From NCBI GenBank assembly GCA_964395715.1, contig CAYNAU010000001.1, positions 641,257 through 705,256 of the forward strand: a stretch of DNA of 64,000 bases, given 5' to 3'. The DNA comes from Porticoccus sp964395715 (lineage in GTDB: Bacteria > Pseudomonadota > Gammaproteobacteria > Pseudomonadales > Porticoccaceae). The notes under the pieces are model-generated. The model had not been told where the DNA came from. It saw only the letters and a list, made by a program, of their open reading frames with translations, and did not search any database. A program made the translations under genes and the position numbers. This document shows positions 51,310 to 60,036 of this stretch, piece after piece; position 1 is the first letter of the stretch; each line of letters opens with the position of its first letter.

Positions 51310-52065
51310 CTAGCTATTGCCAGCGGGTTTGTTGATCGCCTGCAGAATATCCATGGGTAGCGGGAAGACAATGGTAGAGCTTTTCTCCCCGGCGATTTCC
51401 GTCAGGGTCTGCAGGTAACGCAATTGAATGGCCTGGGGCTGTTCCGCCAGTTTTTTCGCGGCATTCAGTAGCTGTTCCGCGGCCTCGAATTCCCCGGCGG
51501 CGTGGATGACCTTGGCGCGCCGTACCCTTTCCGCTTCCGCCTGCTTGGCGATGGCGCGAATCATGCTCTCATCCAGATCCACGTGTTTGATTTCCACGTT
51601 GGACACCTTGATGCCCCAGGCATCGGTCTGTTGATCCAGCACTTCCTGAATATCGGCATTGAGCTTGTCCCGGGCGGCGAGCATGGTGTCCAGCTCGTGT
51701 TGCCCCAGCACCGAACGCAGGGTGGTTTGTGACAACTGGCTGGTGGCTTCGTAAAAGTTTTCCACCTGGATAATGGCTTTTTCGGGGTCCAGCACCCGGA
51801 AGTAGACCACGGCATTCACCTTGACGGAAACGTTGTCCCTGGAGATGACATCCTGGGTGGGGACATCCATGACAATGGTGCGTAAATCCACCCGCACCAT
51901 TTGCTGAATGACGGGGAAAACGATGATCAGGCCCGGGCCTTTTACTTTGTAAAACCGACCGAGCATGAAGATGACGCCGCGTTCGTATTCGCGCAGCACG
52001 CGGAACATGGCCGCCAGCAGCATCACGATAAAGAGCAGTATGGTGCCGAAGAAATAAAAACTCAT
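51310..52065 (-). CDS. Slipin (stomatin/SPFH family) membrane protein
   Basis: 251 residues from the ATG at 52065. One N-terminal membrane helix (FYFFGTILLFIVMLLAAMF), then the SPFH domain: EYERGVIFMLGRF, VDVPTQDVISRDNVSVKVNAVVYFRV and the AKQAEAERVRRAKVIHAAGEFEAAEQL coiled stretch. It organises membrane microdomains and pairs with NfeD proteins. Its ATG overlaps the nfeD stop by four bases, so the two are translationally coupled. Confidence 0.93.
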   Translation of the reverse strand: MSFYFFGTILLFIVMLLAAMFRVLREYERGVIFMLGRFYKVKGPGLIIVFPVIQQMVRVDLRTIVMDVPTQDVISRDNVSVKVNAVVYFRVLDPEKAIIQVENFYEATSQLSQTTLRSVLGQHELDTMLAARDKLNADIQEVLDQQTDAWGIKVSNVEIKHVDLDESMIRAIAKQAEAERVRRAKVIHAAGEFEAAEQLLNAAKKLAEQPQAIQLRYLQTLTEIAGEKSSTIVFPLPMDILQAINKPAGNS

Positions 52066-53417
52066 GGCGATGTCTCCTTTTTCACATGTAATGTCAGGCC
52101 GGATGTTCCGGTGACCTGTACCCGGTCGCCGGGGGCGAGGGGTTGATCGGCTTCCACGGACCAGTTTTCCCCTTGCAGGTGAACAAAGGCCTGGCCCTTG
52201 TGCAGGTATTCCACCTCGGCCATCTGGCCGATGAGGGTTCCGAGGCCGGAAACAATCCTGGCGTGACGTGCGCGCCACACCATGCCCAGCAGCAGAATCA
52301 GCAGGGCCGCGGACACGGCGGTGATCCCGAGAATAATGGGCAGTGCGATCTGAAAGGCAGGTACGTGGGTGTCCATCAGCATCACCGAACCGACCACAAA
52401 AGCGATGATGCCGCCCACCCCCAATACCCCGAAGCTGGGGTTGAGTGCCTCTGCAATCATCAGCCCGAGGCCCAGTAACATCAGCGCCAGGCCGGTGTAG
52501 CTGATGGGCAGCACCTGAAGCGCGTACATGGCGATCAGCAGGCAGATGCCGCCGAGAATGCCGGGCAGCCCGATGCCGGGCTGGGAAAACTCAAACACCA
52601 ATCCGTAGATACCAATGAGCAGCAGAATATAGGCGACGCTGGGGTCGGTAATGACTGCCAGAAAGCGGGTGTGCCAGTCCGGCTGGTGGTAGTGGGGCTC
52701 GCTGCCGGCCGTGGCCAGGGTCAAGGTTCCAGCGGGGGTTTGCAGGGTCTGTCCGTCGACCTGTTTTAGTAAATCGGGCAGGTTGTCGGCCACCACATCA
52801 ATAACATTCTGTTCCAGCGCCTGGTTGGCGGTCAGGGTGGCGGCGCTGCGTACGGCGGCAACGGCCCACTCGGCATTTCTGCCGCGCATTTCCGCAAGGC
52901 TCTGGATATAGGCGGTGGCATCGTTGATGACCTTGCGTTCCATGGCAGTGGAGGGCTCAGGATGTCCCTGTTCCCCTTGCTCTCCGGCAGGTTGTGGCGC
53001 TGAAGGCGCACCGGGCGCGCCAAGCTGCACCGGTGTGGCGGCCCCGAGGTTGGTACCCGGGGCCATGGCGGCAATGTGGCTGGCATACAGAATGTAGGTG
53101 CCTGCGCTGGCGGCCCGGGCGCCGCTGGGGGCGACATAGCTGGCGACGGGAACTGGTGACGCGAGAATGGCCTGGATAATCTGGCGCATGGACTTGTCCA
53201 GTCCGCCGGGGGTGTCCATGCGGATGACCAGCAGTTGCGCGCCGCTGTCGTGGGCAGAGGCCATGCCGCGTTCCAGGTAGTCAGCGACGGCCGGGCCAAC
53301 AGCACCCTTGATATCCAGCACCCAAACGGCATTGGCGGGCCCCGGTTGGGCCGAGGCGCACAGGCTCAGGGTGCTACAGAAGAACAGCAGAATCAGGTAG
53401 CTGCGCAGTTTTTTCAT
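52062..53417 (-). CDS. NfeD-family membrane serine protease (long form)
   Basis: 451 residues. Signal peptide (about 1-22), then a ClpP-like serine protease domain: MDTPGGLDKSMRQI, APSGARAASAGTYILYAS with the Ser nucleophile, and the MERKVINDATAYIQSLAEMRGRN segment. Then several transmembrane helices (about 255-375) and a C-terminal OB-fold (GEAEVEYLHKGQAFVHLQGENW-like). In thermophiles such NfeD proteases cut the C-terminus of their partner slipin. A Pro/Gly/Ala-rich insert lies at about 130-150. Confidence 0.92.
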   Translation of the reverse strand: MKKLRSYLILLFFCSTLSLCASAQPGPANAVWVLDIKGAVGPAVADYLERGMASAHDSGAQLLVIRMDTPGGLDKSMRQIIQAILASPVPVASYVAPSGARAASAGTYILYASHIAAMAPGTNLGAATPVQLGAPGAPSAPQPAGEQGEQGHPEPSTAMERKVINDATAYIQSLAEMRGRNAEWAVAAVRSAATLTANQALEQNVIDVVADNLPDLLKQVDGQTLQTPAGTLTLATAGSEPHYHQPDWHTRFLAVITDPSVAYILLLIGIYGLVFEFSQPGIGLPGILGGICLLIAMYALQVLPISYTGLALMLLGLGLMIAEALNPSFGVLGVGGIIAFVVGSVMLMDTHVPAFQIALPIILGITAVSAALLILLLGMVWRARHARIVSGLGTLIGQMAEVEYLHKGQAFVHLQGENWSVEADQPLAPGDRVQVTGTSGLTLHVKKETSP

Positions 53418-53488
53418 AGGGCATTGTCTTTAAAAACAAAGTCATGCCCTTGAGTATAGTCGGCAAAAGGCGGTCTACCCGCCGGCGG

Positions 53489-53944
53489 TCAGAAAGGCCT
53501 GACCACCACCATAATGACGACGCCCACCAGCATCAGTACCGGCACTTCATTGAACCAGCGGTAAAACACATGACTGCGGGTGTTTTTATCATCGCGAAAC
53601 TGCTTCATCAGGTACAGACAGGCGTGGTGGTAGATCACCAGCAGAATGACCAGGGCGATTTTCACGTGGAACCAGGCGGCGTGTAGGAAGTAGTCCGGGT
53701 AGATGCTGAACAGGGCAATACCGAGCAGGATGGTGGCGACCATGGAGGGGGTGGCGATACCGCGGTAAAGCTTGCGCTCCATGACCTTGAAGCGTTCGTT
53801 GCTGACCTCGTCGTCGGACATGGAGTGGTAGACAAACAGCCTTGGCAGGTAAAACAGTGCAGCAAACCAGCACACCACGGCAATGATATGGAAGGCGGTA
53901 ATCCAGCTCTGACCGCCAATCAACAGCTCCTTGATCAAACTCAT
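53489..53944 (-). CDS. hemJ: Protoporphyrinogen oxidase HemJ
   Basis: 151 residues from the ATG at 53944. Four-helix membrane enzyme of UPF0093 with conserved His in ITAFHIIAVVCWFAALFYLPRLFVYH and the later HVKIALVILLVIYHHACL. Oxidises protoporphyrinogen IX in bacteria lacking HemG and HemY, so with hemB and hemL it gives three haem-pathway steps in the window. It follows the CLC channel gene by 10 bases on the same strand. Confidence 0.93.
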   Translation of the reverse strand: MSLIKELLIGGQSWITAFHIIAVVCWFAALFYLPRLFVYHSMSDDEVSNERFKVMERKLYRGIATPSMVATILLGIALFSIYPDYFLHAAWFHVKIALVILLVIYHHACLYLMKQFRDDKNTRSHVFYRWFNEVPVLMLVGVVIMVVVRPF

Positions 53945-53954
53945 TTCTGGGGCC

Positions 53955-55697
53955 TTATCGGTAAAAGTTATCGATGTCCTGATGGGTGATGATACCTGCA
54001 ACTTCACTCATCAGGGGAGCCGCGGGCTGACTGATATACACAGCCTGGCCATTATTCTGCTGCATGGTGAGCAGCGCCTCCTGCAGGGATGCTCGCTGGT
54101 GCACCGGAAACAGTCGCCAGCGCTCGCCGGGTATTTCACGCAGGTCGATATCGGCAGGTTCCTCAGTTTCAGCGGTCAGGGTGTCCAGGTAATGGGCCAG
54201 ATCCGCCGGCTTAAGGATAAATTTCGGTTCGCCGACATCCTCGATCACAATCCACTCCGGTTTGCGGTCCAGCAGGGTTTTCGCTTTCTCGGTGGGCAAG
54301 TGTCGCGAGTGGTGGACAAAATTACTGCGCATCAGGCTGGTCACACCGGAGCGGCTCAACATCTGGAACAGGGGGGATTCGTAACCGCGCAAATCACGGT
54401 CGATGGAAAAGATGCCCGGCAGCCTGCTGAACATACGGCAGGTGACCGTGGCGATCACGATTACTAGCATGCTGGGCAACAGGATATTGGGGTTGTAGGT
54501 TAACTCCAATACGGCGATCAGGGCCGCAAGAGGTGCGTTCAGTACCGCGCCCATCATAGCCCCCATGCCGACCACCGCATAGAAGCCGCTGGAGCCGGAC
54601 TCGCCGGGGTGCAACATGTCGCCGACCATACCGAGTGCGCCACCGAGGCAGGCGCCTATGACAAAGTTCGGGCCGATGATACCCCCGGGTAATCCCAGCC
54701 CCATGGAAACCATGGAGACGATAATCTTCGCGGCCGCTACGGCCAGTAATAGCCAGAGCGCCATTTCCCCGGTGAGTGCCAGTTCGACGGTGTCGTAGCC
54801 GACGCCCTGTATCTGGGGCAGCAGGGTGGCGACTCCGCCGCACAGCAGGCCGGCAAACAGGAACCGCAACAATAGTGGGTAGCGGTCAAAGCGGCCACTG
54901 AAGCGATACAGCAGCAACATGGCTGTGGATGCCAGGCCGATGGCGAGACCGCAAAGTAACAGGTAGGGCAGCTCCCACAGGCTCACCAGGTCGATAAGGG
55001 GAATGGCAAAGGCCGGTTGATCGCCAAACACAATGCGTGACAGCACGCCACCGGTGACGGCGGCAAGAATTACCGGAATAAAGCCGATGATGGTGTATTC
55101 CATCAGCACCACTTCCATGGCGAAGATTACACCCGCCAGGGGCGTGTTGAAGGAAGCGGCAATGGCGGCCGCGACACCGCAGGCCGTGAGGGTGCGCAGG
55201 CTGTTGTTGGGCAACTGAAGTTTCTGTCCGAGCAGGCTGGAACTGGCGGCACCCAGGTGTACAGCGGGACCTTCCCGGCCCACCGAGTGGCCACTGAGCA
55301 GCGCGATGGCCCCGCCGGCAAATTGCCACAGCATATTCGTGGCGGGTAATTGTGCCTGGTGGTGGCGCATGCGATCGAGGATATGGCCAACCCCTACGGC
55401 GCGCTGTTCCGGTTTCAGGCGATGTACGATCAGGCCCAACAGCAGAGCTCCTCCGAGGGGCAGTGAAAAGCGCAGCCAGGCCGGCAGGTCTTCAAAGGAT
55501 TCACTGCCATTGGGTAACAGAATAGAAAGTGGCAGCTCGAAGGACAGGCGAAAGGCAATGGCGATAAGCCCGGTCAGCAATCCGCTGAGGCAGCCGAGAA
55601 TGGCCAGTTGCGGCAGTGCATCGGCGTGGGCGAGTCTGGCGCGGAAATTGTCAAGCTGTCGGGTCGACCAGTTAGTCTGTCGCTTTTCGAAGGCCAT
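53955..55697 (-). CDS. CLC-family chloride channel/transporter with C-terminal CBS pair
   Basis: 580 residues. CLC fold of about 16 membrane helices (about 20-430): GHSVGREGPAVHLGA, with the gating glutamate in GREGP, GVIFAMEVVL and LGLPGGIIGPNFVIGA. Two CBS domains follow at the C-terminus (about 450-575), with SRSGVTSLM and VYISQPAAPLMSEVAGIITHQDI. The gating Glu suggests a proton-exchanging antiporter or anion-permeable transporter; selectivity is unknown. Confidence 0.93.
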   Translation of the reverse strand: MAFEKRQTNWSTRQLDNFRARLAHADALPQLAILGCLSGLLTGLIAIAFRLSFELPLSILLPNGSESFEDLPAWLRFSLPLGGALLLGLIVHRLKPEQRAVGVGHILDRMRHHQAQLPATNMLWQFAGGAIALLSGHSVGREGPAVHLGAASSSLLGQKLQLPNNSLRTLTACGVAAAIAASFNTPLAGVIFAMEVVLMEYTIIGFIPVILAAVTGGVLSRIVFGDQPAFAIPLIDLVSLWELPYLLLCGLAIGLASTAMLLLYRFSGRFDRYPLLLRFLFAGLLCGGVATLLPQIQGVGYDTVELALTGEMALWLLLAVAAAKIIVSMVSMGLGLPGGIIGPNFVIGACLGGALGMVGDMLHPGESGSSGFYAVVGMGAMMGAVLNAPLAALIAVLELTYNPNILLPSMLVIVIATVTCRMFSRLPGIFSIDRDLRGYESPLFQMLSRSGVTSLMRSNFVHHSRHLPTEKAKTLLDRKPEWIVIEDVGEPKFILKPADLAHYLDTLTAETEEPADIDLREIPGERWRLFPVHQRASLQEALLTMQQNNGQAVYISQPAAPLMSEVAGIITHQDIDNFYR

Positions 55698-55797
55698 AGG
55701 GGCTTCCTGGAATACTGGGGAACAGGGACCCTTTCATGCCCTGATGATTGGGGTATTATAAGCAGCTTCCCAAACCCATGACAGGAACAGACTTATC

Positions 55798-56829
55798 GTG
55801 ATTAAAGCAGGCATTGTTGGTGGCACCGGTTATACAGGTGTCGAGTTGCTGAGGTTGTTGGCCGTTCATCCGGATGTGGAGGTGAGCGCCATCACCTCGC
55901 GGGGTGAGGCCGGACGCCCGGTAGCTGATTTGTTTCCCAATCTGCGCGGATATTACGATTTGTGTTTCAGCGACCCGGCCTCGGGTGAACTGGACAAGTG
56001 CGATGTGGTGTTTTTTGCCACGCCCCACGGGGTGGCGCAGAGTACGGTGCCCGGGTTGCTGGCCAAGGGTATCAAGGTGATTGATCTCTCAGCGGACTTC
56101 AGAATTCGCGATGTGGCATTGTGGGAGCAGTGGTACAAGCAGCCCCACACCTGTCCAGAACTGGTGGATGAGGCCGTGTACGGATTGCCAGAATTAAATC
56201 GCGACAAGATCCGTCAGGCCCGGCTGATTGCCTGCCCGGGGTGTTATCCCACCAGCGTGCTGCTGGGCTTTCTGCCCTTGCTGGAGCTGGGCATTGTCGA
56301 TGCCAGTGACCTGATTGCAAACTCAGCGTCAGGCGCCAGCGGTGCAGGTCGGCAGGCCAGCATCGGCACCATGCTGACCGAGGCCGGTGAAAGCTTCAAA
56401 GCCTATGCGACTACGGGTCACCGCCACCTGCCAGAAATCACGCAGGGGTTGCAGGATATTGCCGGGGGCAAGGTGTCGGTGACGTTTGTGCCCCACCTGT
56501 TGCCGATTGTGAGAGGAATTCATTCCACGCTCTACGCCACCCTCAGCAAAAAAGATGTGGATCTGCAGTCGCTATATGAAGAGCGCTACCGGGATGAGCC
56601 GTTTGTCGATGTGATGCCCGCCGGCAGTCAGCCGGAAACACGTTCGGTAAAAGGCGGTAATACCTGTCGTATCAGCGTGTTCCGTCCACAGGATGGCGAC
56701 AAAGTGGTGGTGTTGGTGGTTGAAGACAACCTGGTGAAGGGTGCTTCGGGACAAGCCATTCAAAATATGAATATTCTGTTTGGCCTGCCGGAAAATGCGG
56801 GCCTGATGGCGCCGGCGCTTCTGCCCTGA
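55798..56829 (+). CDS. argC: N-acetyl-gamma-glutamyl-phosphate reductase
   Basis: 343 residues from a GTG start preceded by ACAGGAACAG. NADPH-dependent third step of arginine synthesis. Motifs: Rossmann GIVGGTGYTGVELLRLL, the active-site Cys in ACPGCYPTSVLLG, and NSASGASGAGRQ. It is the first gene of a rightward group: its stop overlaps the next start (TGATG). Confidence 0.96.
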   Translation: MIKAGIVGGTGYTGVELLRLLAVHPDVEVSAITSRGEAGRPVADLFPNLRGYYDLCFSDPASGELDKCDVVFFATPHGVAQSTVPGLLAKGIKVIDLSADFRIRDVALWEQWYKQPHTCPELVDEAVYGLPELNRDKIRQARLIACPGCYPTSVLLGFLPLLELGIVDASDLIANSASGASGAGRQASIGTMLTEAGESFKAYATTGHRHLPEITQGLQDIAGGKVSVTFVPHLLPIVRGIHSTLYATLSKKDVDLQSLYEERYRDEPFVDVMPAGSQPETRSVKGGNTCRISVFRPQDGDKVVVLVVEDNLVKGASGQAIQNMNILFGLPENAGLMAPALLP

Positions 56830-57548
56830 TGTTTCGCAGTCGATCCCACCAGCTGGTGGTGACGTCCCACAGGCCGGGACGCCGCTGGCTGGAAATACTG
56901 CTATGGGTGCTGGCATTACTGCTCTGTTTTCTGGTCGGATTTTTTCTGGGTTCCCGTTTCCTGGATAACGCAGTGCTGGAAAACCACCGTATGACCAGTG
57001 AGTTGCAACAGTTACGTGCCCAGGAAAAAGCACTGCGTCAGCAATTCACCAACATTCAGTTGGCCTCGAATGTGGATCGTGGCTCTTTGGAGCAGGTGAG
57101 AAAACTGGTCACCTCCCTGCAGCTGCAACTGGCGGCCAACGAAGAAGAGTTGCGCCTTTACCACAACCTGTTGCAGCCGGGGGGCAGCGAGAGCGGACTG
57201 CAAATTGGCGAATTGATGCTTAAATCACTGGGGGATGGGCAGGGAGCGTCCTACCGTATTGTGATCCAGCAGAAAGACAGCAAACTGAAAACTGTCAAAA
57301 TTAATCTCAAGGTTGAATTGGAGGGTGCCCGGAATGGCATTAAGGAGACCCTCTCGTTAGACCAGCTGGATGAAAATGTGGAAACGTCGCCAGTGGCGGT
57401 CAAGTTTAAATATTTTCATATGCTGGAGGGGGTGCTGACCCTGCCCGTGGGCTTTGAGCCCAGGGCAATCAAGGTGAGTGTCTGGAAAACCAATGCCAGC
57501 GCCAATGCCGTTGAAAGGCGTTTTGACTGGCACCTGGATGAAGCATAG
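56829..57548 (+). CDS. Membrane-anchored coiled-coil protein, DUF6776-like
   Basis: 239 residues. A positively charged N-terminus, one transmembrane helix (about 21-45), a coiled coil (about 50-110, rich in Glu, Gln, Leu), then a beta-rich domain of about 120 residues (VEGARNGIKETLSLDQL region and a VWKTNASANAVERRFDWHL end). Topology: N-terminus in, bulk in the periplasm. Matches DUF6776, known from related marine gammaproteobacteria. Start overlaps the argC stop; it is followed by bactofilin after ten bases, so a cell-envelope role is plausible. Confidence 0.78.
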   Translation: MFRSRSHQLVVTSHRPGRRWLEILLWVLALLLCFLVGFFLGSRFLDNAVLENHRMTSELQQLRAQEKALRQQFTNIQLASNVDRGSLEQVRKLVTSLQLQLAANEEELRLYHNLLQPGGSESGLQIGELMLKSLGDGQGASYRIVIQQKDSKLKTVKINLKVELEGARNGIKETLSLDQLDENVETSPVAVKFKYFHMLEGVLTLPVGFEPRAIKVSVWKTNASANAVERRFDWHLDEA

Positions 57549-57558
57549 GGGGCAAACC

Positions 57559-57993
57559 ATGCGTAAGAAAAACAATCCGACAAACTTTGCAGCGGGCAGC
57601 ACCACACTGATTGCCAGTGGCACTCACGTCATGGGAGATGTGCGCTTTGCGGGTAACCTCGAAGTGGAAGGCCAGATCACAGGAAATATTATGGCTGAAG
57701 ACGGTGCCGATGCACGGGTGAGGATTTTGCCCAAGGGTTGTGTGGTGGGTGATGTCAGTGTCCCTGTGGTGGTGATCAATGGACGTATCGAAGGCAATAT
57801 CTACTCCTCCCTTCAGGTGGAACTTGCCGCCAATGCTGAGGTGGAGGGCGACTTGCACTATGCATTGATAGAGATTGAGAAGGGTGCCCAGGTAAACGGT
57901 AATTTCGTTCACCGTTCGGCGTCTGCCCAGCCAGAACCCCTGTCGCCGGTAGAAAATGTTGCTGAAACTGGCATGCAGGACATTGGTTCGTGA
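57559..57993 (+). CDS. Bactofilin (polymer-forming cytoskeletal protein)
   Basis: 144 residues from the ATG at 57559. The central beta-helix core is clear: LIASGTHVMGDVRFAGNLEVEGQITGNIM followed by repeated short-turn strands (VINGRIEGNIYS, LAANAEVEGDLHY, GAQVNGNF). Flexible ends with a Pro/Glu-rich tail. Bactofilins polymerise without nucleotide and shape the envelope. It follows the DUF6776 gene closely. An M23 endopeptidase, a common bactofilin partner, is 2 kb away on the opposite strand. Confidence 0.93.
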   Translation: MRKKNNPTNFAAGSTTLIASGTHVMGDVRFAGNLEVEGQITGNIMAEDGADARVRILPKGCVVGDVSVPVVVINGRIEGNIYSSLQVELAANAEVEGDLHYALIEIEKGAQVNGNFVHRSASAQPEPLSPVENVAETGMQDIGS

Positions 57994-58062
57994 TAGAATA
58001 CTTGACTGGAATGCTTGGGTATTGAGTTGTATAGCACTTCCACAATGAATTCAGGAGTATCC

Positions 58063-58416
58063 ATGTCAGGTATCGCTACATTTACACCCATGCCGCTGTA
58101 TATCTCAGATGCGGCGGTGGCCAAAGTCAAAAGTCTGGTGGAGGAAGAGGGTAACCCCGATCTGAAACTGAGAGTTTTTGTCACCGGTGGTGGGTGTTCG
58201 GGTTTTCAGTATGGCTTCAGCTTTGATGAACTCGTGGCTGAAGATGACACCCTGGTTGAAAAAGAGGGTGTTGCCGTGCTGGTTGATCCACTGAGTATTC
58301 AGTATCTCACCGGTTCAACAGTCGATTATGAGCAGGGACTCCAGGGTTCCCGATTTACTGTGTCTAACCCTAATGCCGCGACGACCTGTGGTTGCGGGTC
58401 TTCATTCTCGGTGTAA
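58063..58416 (+). CDS. erpA: Iron-sulfur cluster insertion protein ErpA
   Basis: 117 residues from the ATG at 58063, which has CAGGAG upstream. A-type carrier with the three conserved cysteines: C45 in GGGCSGFQYG, and C109, C111 in TTCGCGSSF. It hands [4Fe-4S] clusters to apo-proteins, including isoprenoid enzymes and respiratory complexes. It starts 69 bases after bactofilin. Confidence 0.95.
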   Translation: MSGIATFTPMPLYISDAAVAKVKSLVEEEGNPDLKLRVFVTGGGCSGFQYGFSFDELVAEDDTLVEKEGVAVLVDPLSIQYLTGSTVDYEQGLQGSRFTVSNPNAATTCGCGSSFSV

Positions 58417-58419
58417 TCC

Positions 58420-58896
58420 ATGCCGGGAAGCTGCCGTTGGTTATCCCTGTTTATCACGTTTTTCTGGACGCTTGCGGCATTTGCCAACGGCATCACCTCT
58501 GCCAATGGCCTGGTTGAGGGTGAGCGCCAGGAAGTCGCCGGATATCTGGCACGCATAGAAAAAAATAATCCCGAAGAGGTGGCGGAAGTTCTTCAGCGTG
58601 CCGAGCAGTTTTTTCTTAACGAAGGTATGCGGCAGGATTTTTCGCCGGTGGTGCTTGTGTTGCATGGCCCCGAAGTCAGCATTTTCTTCAGGGAAAACTA
58701 TCTCCGTTACCGCTCTATTGTCGACCTCGCGGCCAAGCTCTCTGCGCTCAAAGTGGTTGATATCAAGGTCTGTGAGACTCAGTCCCATGGTCTGGGTCTG
58801 GATTTGAAAACACTTCTGCCATTTGTTGGCACGGTTCCGGTGGGCCCGGTTGAAGAAAGCCGTCTTATCGAAGTGGAAAAGTACATTTACTTTTAA
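58420..58896 (+). CDS. DsrE-like periplasmic protein
   Basis: 158 residues with a signal peptide (about 1-22, ending AAFANG). The body has the DsrE/F fold pattern: PVVLVLHGPEVSIFF, YRSIVDLAAKLSAL, VDIKVCETQSHGLGLDLKTLLPFVGTVPVGPVEE. One Cys (in KVCE) sits where sulfur-relay members have the active Cys. Function unknown. The stop of erpA is three bases before its start, so it is probably co-translated; a link to iron-sulfur metabolism is an inference. Confidence 0.7.
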   Translation: MPGSCRWLSLFITFFWTLAAFANGITSANGLVEGERQEVAGYLARIEKNNPEEVAEVLQRAEQFFLNEGMRQDFSPVVLVLHGPEVSIFFRENYLRYRSIVDLAAKLSALKVVDIKVCETQSHGLGLDLKTLLPFVGTVPVGPVEESRLIEVEKYIYF

Positions 58897-58906
58897 CCTT
58901 TCGATC

Positions 58907-60031
58907 TCAGCCGGGATAGATAGCCCCCAGAATTGCGGCTGTACGCGCGCCGGTTACAGCGGGTGCATTGCCCGGTTTCCCCTCCAGCGTCTGTTGTGCC
59001 AGCCAGGCAAAGGCAATGGCCTCTACCCAGTCGACGGGCACGCCGATGCTATCCGTTGTTGCCACCTGAATCGGATGCAGCAAGGCGCTCAACTTTTCCA
59101 CCAGAGCACGATTGTGTGCACCTCCGCCGCAGAGAAACACGTCCAGAGGTTCTTCGCCATGCCGCTTGATGGCAGCCGCGATGGATTGGGCGGTGAAATC
59201 GAGCAACGTTGCCTGCACATCCACTGGCTCCAATGTTTGGTTGAGCCCCCGGAGTTGCCTGTTGAGCCAGTCCAGATTAAACAGCTCCCTGCCAGTGCTC
59301 TTTGGGGGCGGCAGGGCCAGATAGGGTGTGCTCAATAATTGTTCCAGCAGGACTGGAATAGCCTTGCCCTGTCGGCTCCAGGCCCCGTCTGCATCGTAGG
59401 GCTGTTGCCGGTGAGCGAATGTCCAGGCATCCATCAGGCCGTTGCCTGGCCCTGTATCGTATCCCTGGATCGGAGTCTCATCACTTTTTTCCAGCAGCGT
59501 GATATTGGCTATGCCGCCGATATTGACAATGGCGCGCCTGGCCCCGGGTTGATGGAATACCGCCTGATGGAAAGCTGGCACCAGTGGTGCGCCGTGCCCG
59601 CCAAGAGCGATATCCCGTCGCCTGAAATCTGCAACGGTAGTGATGCCCGTGTGCCCCGCTATGGTATTGGGGTCGCCAACCTGCAGGCTAAAGGCGTGAC
59701 CTCCCTCTGGGGAAGGTGGTCTGTGGCGTATGGTCTGGCCGTGGCTGCCGATGGCGCGAATGGCGGTATTGGTGAGTTGCTGTTGTGTCAGCAATTGATT
59801 CACGGTTTCAGCAAAGCGAATGCCCAGTTCACGGTCAAGCTGTCCGAGTCGTTGTATTTCGTTATCGCCAGGTTGGGCCAGAGCATGAATTTCTGGCTTG
59901 AGATCTGAGATGTCGTGACTATGGGTGCCCAGAAGCTGGCACCGACCATGGCTGAAATCAACCAGAGCAGCGTCTATGGAGTCTGCACTGGTGCCCGACA
60001 TAAGGCCTATGAAGAGTTCGGCGTCGGGCAT
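58907..60031 (-). CDS. anmK: Anhydro-N-acetylmuramic acid kinase
   Basis: 374 residues. Converts anhydro-N-acetylmuramic acid from cell-wall turnover to N-acetylmuramate 6-phosphate for recycling. Motifs: N-terminal GLMSGTSADSIDAALVDF, SHGQTIRHRP, NIGGIANITLL, and DTGPGNGLMDAW. Leftward, directly after an M23 peptidase (5-base gap), so the pair links cell-wall cutting with recycling. Confidence 0.95.
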   Translation of the reverse strand: MPDAELFIGLMSGTSADSIDAALVDFSHGRCQLLGTHSHDISDLKPEIHALAQPGDNEIQRLGQLDRELGIRFAETVNQLLTQQQLTNTAIRAIGSHGQTIRHRPPSPEGGHAFSLQVGDPNTIAGHTGITTVADFRRRDIALGGHGAPLVPAFHQAVFHQPGARRAIVNIGGIANITLLEKSDETPIQGYDTGPGNGLMDAWTFAHRQQPYDADGAWSRQGKAIPVLLEQLLSTPYLALPPPKSTGRELFNLDWLNRQLRGLNQTLEPVDVQATLLDFTAQSIAAAIKRHGEEPLDVFLCGGGAHNRALVEKLSALLHPIQVATTDSIGVPVDWVEAIAFAWLAQQTLEGKPGNAPAVTGARTAAILGAIYPG

Positions 60032-60036
60032 GTAGC

